In this document: positions 36,924-45,530 of the stretch, piece by piece
Position numbering within the stretch: the first letter of the stretch is position 1
Layout: each line of letters opens with the position of its first letter
Source: Microcoleus vaginatus PCC 9802
GTDB lineage: Bacteria; Cyanobacteriota; Cyanobacteriia; Cyanobacteriales; Microcoleaceae
DNA length: 64,000 nt
Direction of reading: 5' to 3'
NCBI GenBank assembly: GCA_022701275.1
Contig: CP031740.1
Span: forward strand, 5,469,001-5,533,000
Notes under the pieces: model-generated
What the model saw: only the letters and a program-made list of their open reading frames with translations
What the model was told of the DNA's origin: nothing
Databases searched by the model: none
Made by a program: the position numbers and the translations under genes

Positions 36924-38294
36924 TTAACTTTTGCGGCTGACAACATTAATTCGATCGCTCAACTGACGCAAAGTTTGAGCCAAATTCGGGTCAGTGTTCC
37001 GCAACTGAGCAATTTTTTCGCAACTGTAAAGCACAGTCGTGTGATCTTTGCCACCGAATACTTCGCCAACTTTCGGCAAACTCAAACCAGTATGCTGCCG
37101 AATTAAATACATCCCTATTTGACGTGCCAGACTAATTTCTCGTCGGCGGGAAATTCCTTTCAAATCTTCAACAGAAACATCAAACTCCTCAGCCACAACT
37201 GCAATTACTGCATCTGGCGTTGCCTCTACGCTTTCAGTTTGCGGATTCAAAACCGGGGCAATATTTTCCACGGTCATCGGCAAACCAGTAATTGAAAGAT
37301 ATGCTACCGCCCGAATCAAAGCACCTTCCAATTCCCGAACGTTGGAAGTGTAACTAGAAGCAATGTATTCAATCACATCTCGCGGCAGCCGCATATTTTC
37401 ATACTCGGCTTTTTTCTGCAAAATTGCCATCCTAGTTTCCAAGTCGGGCAATTGAATGTCGGCAATTAATCCCATGGAAAATCGGGAACACAAACGCTCT
37501 TGCAGACGGGGGATTTGCTGTGGCGGACGGTCAGAAGCTAAAACTACTTGGTTTCCGGATTCGTGCAGCGTATTAAAAGTGTGAAAAAATTCTTCTTGAG
37601 TGTATTCTTTGCCTTCAATAAATTGGATGTCATCTATTAATAAAACATCTGCGGCCCGATAATGATCGCGGAAAGTTTGCATACTGTCTTTGCGAATGGC
37701 GGCGATTAAATCGTTAGTAAATTTCTCAGTAGAAACGTAAAAAATCTTGGCGTTGGGGTCAATTTCCAAGCGATAATGACCGATCGCCTGCATCAAATGA
37801 GTTTTGCCCAAACCGACGCCACCGCACAAAAATAGGGGATTGAATTCTCTGCCCGGCGACTCGGCTACCGCGAGGGAGGCAGCGTGAGCCATGCGGTTGT
37901 TAGAACCGACAACAAAGCGGGAAAATAGGTATTTGGGGTTTAAATTGGCGGGTTTGGGGGGGTGAAGCGAGTGGCTTTCCGGGACATCCGCGATGGGGGA
38001 GGGCCAAATCATGCCGGAGTCATTGCTGCCGCCTGTTTCGTTTCCCCCGGCAATTGTCAAGTAAATTTCTACGGGATAGCCGAGAATTTCGTAGACTGCA
38101 TCGGCAATGGTTTTGACGTAATATTTTTGCAACCAATTGCGAGCAAAGGGGTTGGGGGCGCTGACAATCAAACAGTTATTTTCGAGTTGTTCAGCCCTGG
38201 CAGTTTTGATCCACGTCTCAAAGCTAGGTCTGCTAAGTTGTACCTGGAGACGTTCAAGTATCTGATTCCACAGACTTTCGAGCGGAATGTCCAC
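36924..38294 (-). CDS. dnaA: Chromosomal replication initiator DnaA
   Basis: A 456-residue AAA+ initiator. Domain I is at residues 1-80 ([25 protein letters not shown]), with a short linker to ~115. Domain III has Walker [10 protein letters not shown] (Lys164, Thr165) and Walker [10 protein letters not shown]. Domain IV carries the DNA-binding signature [24 protein letters not shown]. It should bind the TTTTCCACA boxes immediately downstream of its own stop codon. Length and domains are normal. It is divergent from the htrA-type protease gene. Confidence 0.98.
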   Translation of the reverse strand: MDIPLESLWNQILERLQVQLSRPSFETWIKTARAEQLENNCLIVSAPNPFARNWLQKYYVKTIADAVYEILGYPVEIYLTIAGGNETGGSNDSGMIWPSPIADVPESHSLHPPKPANLNPKYLFSRFVVGSNNRMAHAASLAVAESPGREFNPLFLCGGVGLGKTHLMQAIGHYRLEIDPNAKIFYVSTEKFTNDLIAAIRKDSMQTFRDHYRAADVLLIDDIQFIEGKEYTQEEFFHTFNTLHESGNQVVLASDRPPQQIPRLQERLCSRFSMGLIADIQLPDLETRMAILQKKAEYENMRLPRDVIEYIASSYTSNVRELEGALIRAVAYLSITGLPMTVENIAPVLNPQTESVEATPDAVIAVVAEEFDVSVEDLKGISRRREISLARQIGMYLIRQHTGLSLPKVGEVFGGKDHTTVLYSCEKIAQLRNTDPNLAQTLRQLSDRINVVSRKS

Positions 38295-38475
38295 TGCTCA
38301 CCTCTGCCGATCGGCATTCAAGATATTAATTCTACAGTCTAGAGAGTTTAGTCCTCAGATGCTAAAGTTTAAGGGAGTCTGCCGATCGCCCAAAAATTTG
38401 GCGGCTCTGCAGCCCAAACCAGGTATCGAGGAGCTGCTCAGCAAATATTTAGATTTGGCAGGAAAGCCTTAAAAC

Positions 38476-39723
38476 ATGGCAATGAAGAGTTCTACTGGCA
38501 AATTTTGGAAGCAACCGGCAATTTACATATTGCTGCTGGTAACGGGAGCCGGGGCCGCCATGTTGGGCGATCGTCTGACGGTTTCTCAATTTCGTGCAAA
38601 TTCTGGCGATTCGGGACAAAGGGCGCTGGAACCGAAATTGCAACTGCCTCGTAATACAAAGGATCAAGCTAGCAAAGTCTTGCCGCCTGCTTCCTTGTCG
38701 GGGGACGGGACTAATGTGAATTTTATTGTGGCTGCGGTGGCAAAAGTTGGGCCGGCAGTGGTTCGGATCGATGCTTCGCGGCGGGTGAAACCGGGAAATA
38801 GAGGCTTGTCGCCGGAAGATTTTTTTGGCATAGAACCGAATTCGGGTGGCAGGGGCGGGATCGAACGGGGCACGGGTTCGGGTTTTGTCATCGGTGCCGA
38901 CGGCGTGATTCTCACTAACGCTCACGTTGTAGAGGGAGCCGATACGGTAAATGTAACTCTCAAGGACGGCCGCAGCTTTCAGGGGCGGGTGTTGGGGGCG
39001 GATAAGGTGACGGATGTGGCTGTAGTGAAGATTGAGGCGAATAATGTGCCTGTGGTGGCGATCGGCAATTCGGATAAGCTGTTGTCTGGGGAATGGGCGA
39101 TCGCGATCGGTAATCCTTTGGGTTTGGACAATTCCGTAACTGCGGGGATTATTAGCGCTACGGGGCGATCGAGCTCTGATGTGGGCGTACCCGACAAGCG
39201 AGTCGGTTTTATTCAAACAGACGCTGCAATTAATCCGGGGAATTCTGGTGGCCCGCTGCTGAATGCTTCGGGCCAAGTTATTGGCATGAATACGGCGATT
39301 ATTCAAGGTGCTCAAGGATTGGGGTTTGCCATTCCCATTCAGGCGGCCCAACAGGTGGCCAAGGAACTGATTACGACTGGGAAAGTCGAACACGCTTATT
39401 TGGGAATTGAAATGGCGACGCTGACTCCGGATGTTAAGGAGCAAATTAACAGCAACGCTAACAGCAGCCTGCGAGTTGCAGTCGATCGGGGTGTGGCTAT
39501 TGTTAGTGTAGTTCCTGCTTCTCCCGCTGCGGCGGCAGGTTTGCGGGCTGGAGATGTGATTCAAAAAATTAACAATCAGCCAATTATTCAGTCGGAAGCT
39601 GTTCAGGAGTTCGTGCAAAATGCTAAGGTTGGCGGGCTGTTGCAAATGGAAATCAACCGCAACGGGCAAATAGTTAATTTGAGTGTTAAACCGGGGAGTT
39701 TGCCGGTTCAAAAAGTTAGATAG
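38476..39723 (+). CDS. HtrA/Deg-family serine protease with PDZ domain
   Basis: A 415-residue envelope protease. The N-terminal hydrophobic segment ([18 protein letters not shown], ~15-32) is a membrane anchor or uncleaved signal. The trypsin-like domain has the triad His150 (ILTNAHVV), Asp180 ([10 protein letters not shown]) and Ser257 (NPGNSGGPL). A single PDZ domain covers about residues 310-405 ([41 protein letters not shown]). Cyanobacteria carry three such proteins (HtrA, HhoA, HhoB); I cannot tell which this is. It degrades or refolds damaged periplasmic or thylakoid-lumen proteins. Confidence 0.95.
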   Translation: MAMKSSTGKFWKQPAIYILLLVTGAGAAMLGDRLTVSQFRANSGDSGQRALEPKLQLPRNTKDQASKVLPPASLSGDGTNVNFIVAAVAKVGPAVVRIDASRRVKPGNRGLSPEDFFGIEPNSGGRGGIERGTGSGFVIGADGVILTNAHVVEGADTVNVTLKDGRSFQGRVLGADKVTDVAVVKIEANNVPVVAIGNSDKLLSGEWAIAIGNPLGLDNSVTAGIISATGRSSSDVGVPDKRVGFIQTDAAINPGNSGGPLLNASGQVIGMNTAIIQGAQGLGFAIPIQAAQQVAKELITTGKVEHAYLGIEMATLTPDVKEQINSNANSSLRVAVDRGVAIVSVVPASPAAAAGLRAGDVIQKINNQPIIQSEAVQEFVQNAKVGGLLQMEINRNGQIVNLSVKPGSLPVQKVR

Positions 39724-39726
39724 GAA

Positions 39727-39761
39727 GGAAGAAGGAAGAAGGAAGAAGGAAGAAGGAAGAA
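39727..39761 (+). repeat. Tandem heptamer array (5 x GGAAGAA)
   Basis: Five GGAAGAA units begin 4 bases after the protease stop codon. The same purine-rich heptamer appears in other spacers (for example 47600-47630 and 47715-47730). Confidence 0.9.
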
Positions 39762-39817
39762 GGAAATAATAATTTGTCAGTAGTTAACGACTAACCAATA
39801 ACCACTAACCAATAACT

Positions 39818-40351
39818 ATGGCAGAACTCTTACAAATCTCACAATTAGGAAATCCTGTACTGCGCCGCAAGTCGCAACTTGTCGAGAATATTAAGGACGA
39901 TCGCATTCAAGAGTTGATTGACAGCTTAATCTCCACCGTACAACACGCGAACGGAGTGGGGATTGCCGCCCCTCAAGCGGCTCAGTCCGATCGCCTGTTC
40001 ATCGTCGCATCCCGTCCCAATTTGCGGTATCCTCAAGCACCCCACATGGAACCCACAGCGATGATTAATCCCCGGATTGTGGCTGCATCAACAGAGACAG
40101 TCAAAGACTGGGAAGGCTGTTTGAGCATTCCAGGGATTCGGGGATTGGTGCCCAGAAGTAGGGCGATCGAGATAGAATACACCAGTAGAGACGGCAAACT
40201 CCACCAACAAGAATTGACAGACTTTGTGGCTCGAATTTTTCAACACGAACACGACCATTTAGATGGAATCGTGTTTTTAGACAGAGTGGAAAATACCCAC
40301 GAACTGATGACAGAAGATGAGTACCAAAAGCAAATTGTCAACCTGCTATAG
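39818..40351 (+). CDS. def: Peptide deformylase
   Basis: A 177-residue metalloenzyme that removes the formyl group from nascent N-termini. All three motifs are present: NGVGIAAPQAA (residues 45-55), EGCLSIPG with metal ligand Cys101, and QHEHDHLDG with ligands His143 and His147 and catalytic Glu144. The Fe2+/Zn2+ site is therefore complete. It is about 95 bases downstream of the HtrA gene, separated by a heptamer array. Confidence 0.97.
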   Translation: MAELLQISQLGNPVLRRKSQLVENIKDDRIQELIDSLISTVQHANGVGIAAPQAAQSDRLFIVASRPNLRYPQAPHMEPTAMINPRIVAASTETVKDWEGCLSIPGIRGLVPRSRAIEIEYTSRDGKLHQQELTDFVARIFQHEHDHLDGIVFLDRVENTHELMTEDEYQKQIVNLL

Positions 40352-40524
40352 CCGCAAACATTCAGGGTACAAAGCGCCCGGATTTATGCGTGGGGTCAAT
40401 TCTAAAATCTAAAATCTAAAATCGATTGACAGAAGATAAGTACCAGCAGCAATTTGTCAAGCTCCTCTAATAATTGATATAATTGCGATCAATAACGCCA
40501 TTGATGTTGTGAATAGGAGGGCGA
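40352..40524. repeat. Spacer with 3 x TAAAATC array
   Basis: TAAAATC units are at 40403-40423. Just after it, ACAGAAGATAAGTACCAGCAGCAATTTGTCAA (around 40429-40460) is a near-duplicate of the 3' end of the deformylase gene (40310-40345), ending again with a stop. AGGAGG before 40525 is the ribosome site of the next gene. Confidence 0.75.
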
Positions 40525-41094
40525 ATGTCTATCAATTTGGAAAAAGGCGGGAGAATCAATCTCTCTAAAGAAGCACCGGGGCTAAAAAATGCCGGGATTG
40601 GTTTGGGATGGGATACCAATGCTACAGACACCGGCGCAGCATTTGACTTAGATGCTTCCGTGTTTATGTTGGGGGCTACTGGCAAAATTCCTAGCGAAAA
40701 ATACTTTGTTTTCTACAACAACAAGGAGTCGCCGGACACTGCTGTAATACATCTGGGAGATAGCAGAACCGGAGAAGGATTTGGCGATGATGAAACCGTT
40801 ACCGTCGATTTAACCAAAGTCGATCCGGCGGTGCAAGAAATTGTGTTTGTGGTAACTATCCACGAAGCAGAATTGAGAAGGCAAAACTTCGGTCAAGTGC
40901 GGAATGCTTTTATCAGGATTTACGACACTACTACCAACACAGAGGTAGCGAAGTACGATTTGGACGAGGATTATGCTAAGGAGACAGCGGTAGAATTTGG
41001 CAGACTTTACAAGAAAGACGGCGAGTGGAGGTTCCAAGCTGTAGGAGATGGCTACAATTCCGGCTTGCAAAGCTTTGTAGATAAGTATGCCTGA
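40525..41094 (+). CDS. terD: TerD-family calcium-binding stress protein
   Basis: A 189-residue single-domain TerD protein with AGGAGG nine bases before its ATG. Characteristic motifs are SINLEKGGRINLSKEAPGL, AFDLDASVFMLGATG and GFGDDETVTVDLTK (acidic Ca2+ sites), FVVTIHEAELRRQNFGQV, and EFGRLYKKDGEWRFQAVGDGYNSGLQ. TerD proteins form part of the Ter tellurite and phage/stress resistance systems. It is the first of three TerD-type genes in a row. Confidence 0.94.
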   Translation: MSINLEKGGRINLSKEAPGLKNAGIGLGWDTNATDTGAAFDLDASVFMLGATGKIPSEKYFVFYNNKESPDTAVIHLGDSRTGEGFGDDETVTVDLTKVDPAVQEIVFVVTIHEAELRRQNFGQVRNAFIRIYDTTTNTEVAKYDLDEDYAKETAVEFGRLYKKDGEWRFQAVGDGYNSGLQSFVDKYA

Positions 41095-41196
41095 TAAAAG
41101 GTCGATCGCTAGTAGCTAAATAAATCGAGGGGAAATTCGGAACCAGGAATGTTTCCCTCGATTTTAAGCAATCAGACTCATGAGGTGATAAACCAG

Positions 41197-42651
41197 ATGG
41201 GCATTCAATTAAAGAAAGGTGAAAGATTTAATCTTTCTAAAACATCTCCAACTTTAACAAAAGTTGCGATCGCCCTGGGATGGGAAATAGCAACTGACCT
41301 CAATTTATCGGAATCAAACCAGCAAAGCTGCGATATCGATGCCTCTGTTTTTGCATTAGGTTCGGACGGCAAAATTCCCGATGAAAGATACTTTGTATTT
41401 TACAATAACTCGCAGTCGCCGGACGGAGCAATCGCCCATTCGGGAGATAATCAAACGGGTCAAACTCAAGGAGATGACGAGACAATTTATGTAGACTTAG
41501 AAAAGGTAACGGCTGCTGTTGAGGAAATGGTTTTTGTGGTCACGATTCACGACGCACAAGCTAAACATCAAAATTTTAGCCAAATCAGAAATGCTTTTAT
41601 CCGATTGTACGATCGCGAAACCGGCAGCGAACTAGCCCGCTATGATTTAACAGAAGGTTTTTCTGAAGAAACAGCAGTCGAGTTCGGACGGTTGTATAAA
41701 AAAGATGCAGCTTGGAGATTTCAGGCCGTAGGACAAGGATATAAAGCAGGGTTACAGAGTTTTGTTGACAAGTATCATTCTGAGATTCAACAGCAAGAAA
41801 ACCCAGCAAAAATTACAGTAGAACTGCCTAAATTACCAGTTATTGAAGATAGCCACAAAAGTCATAAATCTATAGCATTAGACAAAAAGCTTCAGGAAAA
41901 AGCGCCGCACATTTTCAATCTGGCGAAGAAAGCCGATATCTCGCTAAAAAAGGCAAATCTCACAAATCACGATGCTCAAGTAGCGCTTTGCCTCGATATT
42001 TCTGCTTCTATGTCTTCCCTATACCGTTCAGGAAAAATTCAGCGTTTGGCAGAGAAGATTTTGGCTTTGGGGTGTCGGTTTGATGACAACGGATCGATCG
42101 ACATATTTCTGTTCGGAGTCAACCCCCACAATCCCGGTGAAATGTCGATAGACAATTTCTCAAACTTCATTCACCATATATTGCAACAGTATCCTTTAGA
42201 AGGAGGTACTTACTACGGTAAAGTGATGAAGGAAATTAGAAAGTTCTATTTTCCTGATGGTCGCGGTAGCAGGCGCTACGCAGCTATGAAAGCCGATCGA
42301 CCTGTCTACGTGATGTTTGTAACGGATGGAGAAACTGCTGACGAATCGGAAAGCAAGCAGCAGCTACAATGGTCGTCCCACGAGCCGATATTTTGGCAGT
42401 TTATGGCGATCGGCACGTCGCAGAAAGATGTCAAAAGTAAGGGAGTTCGAGGGTGGTTAGCAAGATCCGTAGCCAGCGATTTTAGCTTTCTAGAACAGCT
42501 TGACGAAATGGGCGCTCGCTACCTAGACAACGCCGATTTCTTCAGTTTAGAAGACCCGGAACATATTGCCGATGAGGAATTATACGATTTGTTGACCGCC
42601 GAATATCCGCATTGGGTAAAATCAGCACGAATCAAAAATCTCTTACCCTAG
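41197..42651 (+). CDS. TerD domain fused to vWA (TerF-like) domain
   Basis: A 484-residue protein; ATG 41197 is chosen because GAGGTGA lies 8 bases upstream and gives the usual TerD start GIQLKKGERFNLSK. A frame extending to 41149 adds 16 residues without a ribosome site. TerD domain at ~1-195 (CDIDASVFALGSDG, TQGDDETIYVDLEK). A Ser/Lys-rich linker precedes a C-terminal vWA-like domain (~250-484) with the MIDAS-type start ALCLDISASMSSLYRSGKIQ, GGTYYGKVMKEI and YVMFVTDGETADE, as in TerF. It probably binds divalent cations at both domains and scaffolds the stress complex. Confidence 0.93.
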   Translation: MGIQLKKGERFNLSKTSPTLTKVAIALGWEIATDLNLSESNQQSCDIDASVFALGSDGKIPDERYFVFYNNSQSPDGAIAHSGDNQTGQTQGDDETIYVDLEKVTAAVEEMVFVVTIHDAQAKHQNFSQIRNAFIRLYDRETGSELARYDLTEGFSEETAVEFGRLYKKDAAWRFQAVGQGYKAGLQSFVDKYHSEIQQQENPAKITVELPKLPVIEDSHKSHKSIALDKKLQEKAPHIFNLAKKADISLKKANLTNHDAQVALCLDISASMSSLYRSGKIQRLAEKILALGCRFDDNGSIDIFLFGVNPHNPGEMSIDNFSNFIHHILQQYPLEGGTYYGKVMKEIRKFYFPDGRGSRRYAAMKADRPVYVMFVTDGETADESESKQQLQWSSHEPIFWQFMAIGTSQKDVKSKGVRGWLARSVASDFSFLEQLDEMGARYLDNADFFSLEDPEHIADEELYDLLTAEYPHWVKSARIKNLLP

Positions 42652-42732
42652 AAACAGCTTTTGCCGCCCAACAAAATGCTAGCTTAGGGCAATCATTCAA
42701 CTTCCCAATAAACCTTACACAATCACAAAACT

Positions 42733-43332
42733 ATGGCTATCAACTTGACAAAAGGACAATCGATCGTTCTCAGCAAAAGCGAATACGACTTATCCCGATT
42801 AACAATGGCTTTGGGTTGGGATGTAGCGCAAGCTAAAAAAGGTCTTTTCGGCCGCAGCAGCGGTGCAAATTTTGACTTAGATTCCTACGCTCTGCTGCTG
42901 GGAGAAAATGGCAAATTAAAGAACTACAAAGAAGATGTAATTTATTACTCTCATTTGGAGTCAAATGACAAAACAGTGGTTCACTCCGGCGACAATCTCA
43001 CGGGAGAGGGAGAAGGAGATGACGAACAAATATTGGTGAAACTGAGTTCTTTGCCAGCACAATATCACAAAATAATTTTGGGCGTAAATATTTACGATGG
43101 AAAAGAGAGAAAACAGCATTTTGGTCTGGTACAAAATGCTTTCGTGAGAGCTGTAGATGCCGCCGGGAAAGAAATAGCTCGCTATCGCTTGTCAAATGAC
43201 CCTTCTTATGAAGGAAAATTAAATATGTTGATGGGAGAAGTTTATCGAGAAGGCGGCGAGTGGAAGTTTAAGGCTTTGGGAAATCCTTTGGCTGAAGATT
43301 TGAACGGTGTTGTCGGTTCGTTTATGCGGTGA
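42733..43332 (+). CDS. TerD-family protein (TerE/TerZ-like)
   Basis: A 199-residue TerD domain with a variant pattern: MAINLTKGQSIVLSKSEYDLSRLTMALGWDV, NFDLDSYALLLGENG, GEGEGDDEQILVKLSSLP, VNIYDGKERKQHFG and GEVYREGGEWKFKALG. The Lys-rich loop AKKGLFGRSSG and the divergence from the other two put it in the TerE/TerZ branch. It lies 81 bases after the TerD-vWA gene on the same strand. Confidence 0.92.
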   Translation: MAINLTKGQSIVLSKSEYDLSRLTMALGWDVAQAKKGLFGRSSGANFDLDSYALLLGENGKLKNYKEDVIYYSHLESNDKTVVHSGDNLTGEGEGDDEQILVKLSSLPAQYHKIILGVNIYDGKERKQHFGLVQNAFVRAVDAAGKEIARYRLSNDPSYEGKLNMLMGEVYREGGEWKFKALGNPLAEDLNGVVGSFMR

Positions 43333-43375
43333 TATCAAAAATGTTTTTTTAACCGCCGATCAAGGCAGATAAACG

Positions 43376-43413
43376 CAGATAAACGCAGATGGAATTTCAT
43401 CTGCGTTTATCTG
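43376..43413. terminator. Long hairpin between convergent genes
   Basis: CAGATAAACGCAGATG (43376-43391) pairs perfectly with CATCTGCGTTTATCTG (43398-43413) around GAATTT, and the flanks (AACCGC.. and ..GCGGTTAA) pair further. It lies between the TerD gene (+) and lysS (-). It may serve as a two-way terminator, but the sequence also looks like a common dispersed bacterial repeat. Confidence 0.55.
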
Positions 43414-43486
43414 TGTTAATCCGCTGATATCTGCGGTTAACAAATCCCCATTTACTTATTAGACATCTCCAAAAAAGCTACTCCCA

Positions 43487-45040
43487 TCAATCTTTAATCG
43501 GCCGCATTGTTGGGAACATCACCGCATCGCGGATGCTTTGAGTATTAGTTAAAAGCATCACCAATCTGTCTACACCGATGCCCATCCCCGCACAGTTAGG
43601 CATTCCCAAAGATAGCGCTTGAATAAAGTCTTCATCCATTGGATGCGCTTCATCATCGCCCGCATTTTTCTGTGCTAACTGTTCCTCAAACCGCTTTCTT
43701 TGCTCTTTCGGATCGTTCAATTCTGAGAAGCCGTTCGAGTATTCTGTACCGTTGATAAATAGCTCGAAACGTTCTACAAATCCCGGCTTGCTGCGATGTC
43801 CTTTTGCTAAGGGACTGACTTCAACAGGGTAGTCGATGATGAATGTAGGTTGAATTAGTTTGGGAACAACTAATTTGTCAAAAACCGCGTACAGCACGTA
43901 GCCTAGACTCTGTTGTTCTAACTTAGACAGGTGCAATTCTAGTTTGGTTGCAGAAGCGATCGCACTTTCCAAGTCTAAAGTGTCAAAATCCAGCCCAAAC
44001 TCGTCTCTGACAGCTTCTACCATCGTTTTCACTTGCCAGTGTTTGCCACTAAAACCGGGATATTTTTCGCTGTAGTCGAACTTGCGTTCTAAACTAATCG
44101 TTTCCCCCTGATTTTCAATTTCCTTGACATCCCCAAATACCGCCGCCGCTGCGAAACACATCACGTCTTCGACAACTGTTAAAATGTCGAAAACATCAGC
44201 ATAAGCTTGGTAAACTTCTAAAGAGGTAAACTCTGGATTGTGGGTGCTGTCAATTCCCTCATTTCTAAATGCTTTCCCTAGTTCAAATACTCGCTCGAAA
44301 CCGCCGCAAATTGCTCTTTTTAAGAATAATTCGGGAGCCACTCGCAAATACAAATCCACATCCAAAGCATTGTGGTGAGTGATGAAGGGCTTAGCAGCAG
44401 CACCGCCGTAAATAGCTTGCAGTGTTGGCGTTTCTATTTCGTAAAAATTGGCTTGCCAGAGATAGGAACGGATGCTTTGAACGATGCGGCTGCGAAGCAT
44501 AAAACGGTTGAGCGCATCTTGGTTGCTTGCCAAATCCATTTCGCGGTGACGGCGGCAAACTTCGGGGTCGTTAATTCCGTAATAAGCATCGGGAAATTGA
44601 ATGGTAGCTTTTGATAAAAGCTTTAATTCCCTCACTAAAATAGAAAGTTCTCCCCTGGGGGTGCGGCAGCCGATACCTTCGACGCCGACAAAATCCCCAA
44701 CATCGAGCAATTTTTTAATTTGTTCAAAGCTCAAACCGACTTCGCCGGTGACGATTGCTTTCTCGATTTTGAGTTGAATTTTGTCTGTGGCGTCTTTTAA
44801 ATCGATAAAACCAATTTTGCCGCTGTCTCGCTTGGAAGTGATGCGGCCAGCTAATCGCAGGGAAATTTCTTCGGGGTCAGTTTCTCCGTTTTCGAGTTCT
44901 TTTCCCGGCTGACTAAATATTTCGCGAACTTGCTTGGCTGTGTGCGATCGCGCGTAGGATTCACTGGGATACGGTTCTATGCCTTGCGATCGCAGTTCGT
45001 CTACTTTTTGACTGCGGACTTCGGCTTCACTGAGAGTCAT
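43487..45040 (-). CDS. lysS: Lysyl-tRNA synthetase, class II
   Basis: A 517-residue enzyme that charges tRNA-Lys. The N-terminal OB-fold anticodon-binding domain covers ~60-165 (LRLAGRITSKRDSGKIGFIDLKD). The class II catalytic core has motif 2 FRNEGIDSTHNPEFTSLEVYQ and motif 3 GMGIGVDRLVML, with the lysine/serine-specific segment YPVEVSPLAKGH. Start MTLSEAEVRSQKVDELRSQGIEPYP is typical. The length is standard. The gene appears monocistronic. Confidence 0.97.
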   Translation of the reverse strand: MTLSEAEVRSQKVDELRSQGIEPYPSESYARSHTAKQVREIFSQPGKELENGETDPEEISLRLAGRITSKRDSGKIGFIDLKDATDKIQLKIEKAIVTGEVGLSFEQIKKLLDVGDFVGVEGIGCRTPRGELSILVRELKLLSKATIQFPDAYYGINDPEVCRRHREMDLASNQDALNRFMLRSRIVQSIRSYLWQANFYEIETPTLQAIYGGAAAKPFITHHNALDVDLYLRVAPELFLKRAICGGFERVFELGKAFRNEGIDSTHNPEFTSLEVYQAYADVFDILTVVEDVMCFAAAAVFGDVKEIENQGETISLERKFDYSEKYPGFSGKHWQVKTMVEAVRDEFGLDFDTLDLESAIASATKLELHLSKLEQQSLGYVLYAVFDKLVVPKLIQPTFIIDYPVEVSPLAKGHRSKPGFVERFELFINGTEYSNGFSELNDPKEQRKRFEEQLAQKNAGDDEAHPMDEDFIQALSLGMPNCAGMGIGVDRLVMLLTNTQSIRDAVMFPTMRPIKD

Positions 45041-45530
45041 TAGTTATTGCCTGATTAAAATTACAAATATCTGACATCTTGCACTATTCTGGCGATCGTG
45101 CGATCGGGTGGGCTAGAAGAGCCCAACCCCTACTCCCCACAAGAAAATTCACTCTTTGTGGAACAGGCATCTTGCCGGTTCCTGACAAAGCTGCAAGATG
45201 TCAGAAACACCAAACTCTATCATAACAGGGTGGTTTTGAGAGCCAATTTGCCAAATAATAAGTTACACCCTCTCGTAACCCGATCGCACAGAGCCGCACT
45301 CGCCCCAGAAATATCTCCGATAACAATTTGTGATCGACTGCACAAAGCGACCGAAACATTAAAAAATTAAGTTGTCTGTCGAGCGCAACTGGTGAGATGA
45401 TAAGTAGTGCAGCCTCACGGCAGTTCCATAGAAACTGAACAGCAGAAACGCGAGCGATCGAACTCGGCTCATCGCACCTCTGTCAGAATCGACCACACAC
45501 ACTCTCTCTTAACATATAAAAACCAGAATT
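45041..45530. other. 490-base spacer between divergent lysS and transketolase genes
   Basis: No gene is seen. It contains the second MITE-like element (45071-45204). Promoters for both divergent genes must lie here, but none is clear enough to mark. Confidence 0.65.
45071..45204. repeat. MITE-like element, 134 bp, copy 2 (inverted)
   Basis: Perfect 13-bp ends CTGACATCTTGCA (45071-45083) and TGCAAGATGTCAG (45192-45204). The inside is the reverse complement of the module in 36803-36909 (TTCTTGTGG...GTTCCACAAAGAGT and the GGCAAGATGCC hairpin, in reverse). Confidence 0.78.

Noticed and set aside
38449..39711. 420-codon open frame antisense to the HtrA protease gene
   Set aside because: Its translation is Arg/Asn/His-rich without any domain, and the plus strand has a full catalytic triad and PDZ domain. 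It is a shadow frame.
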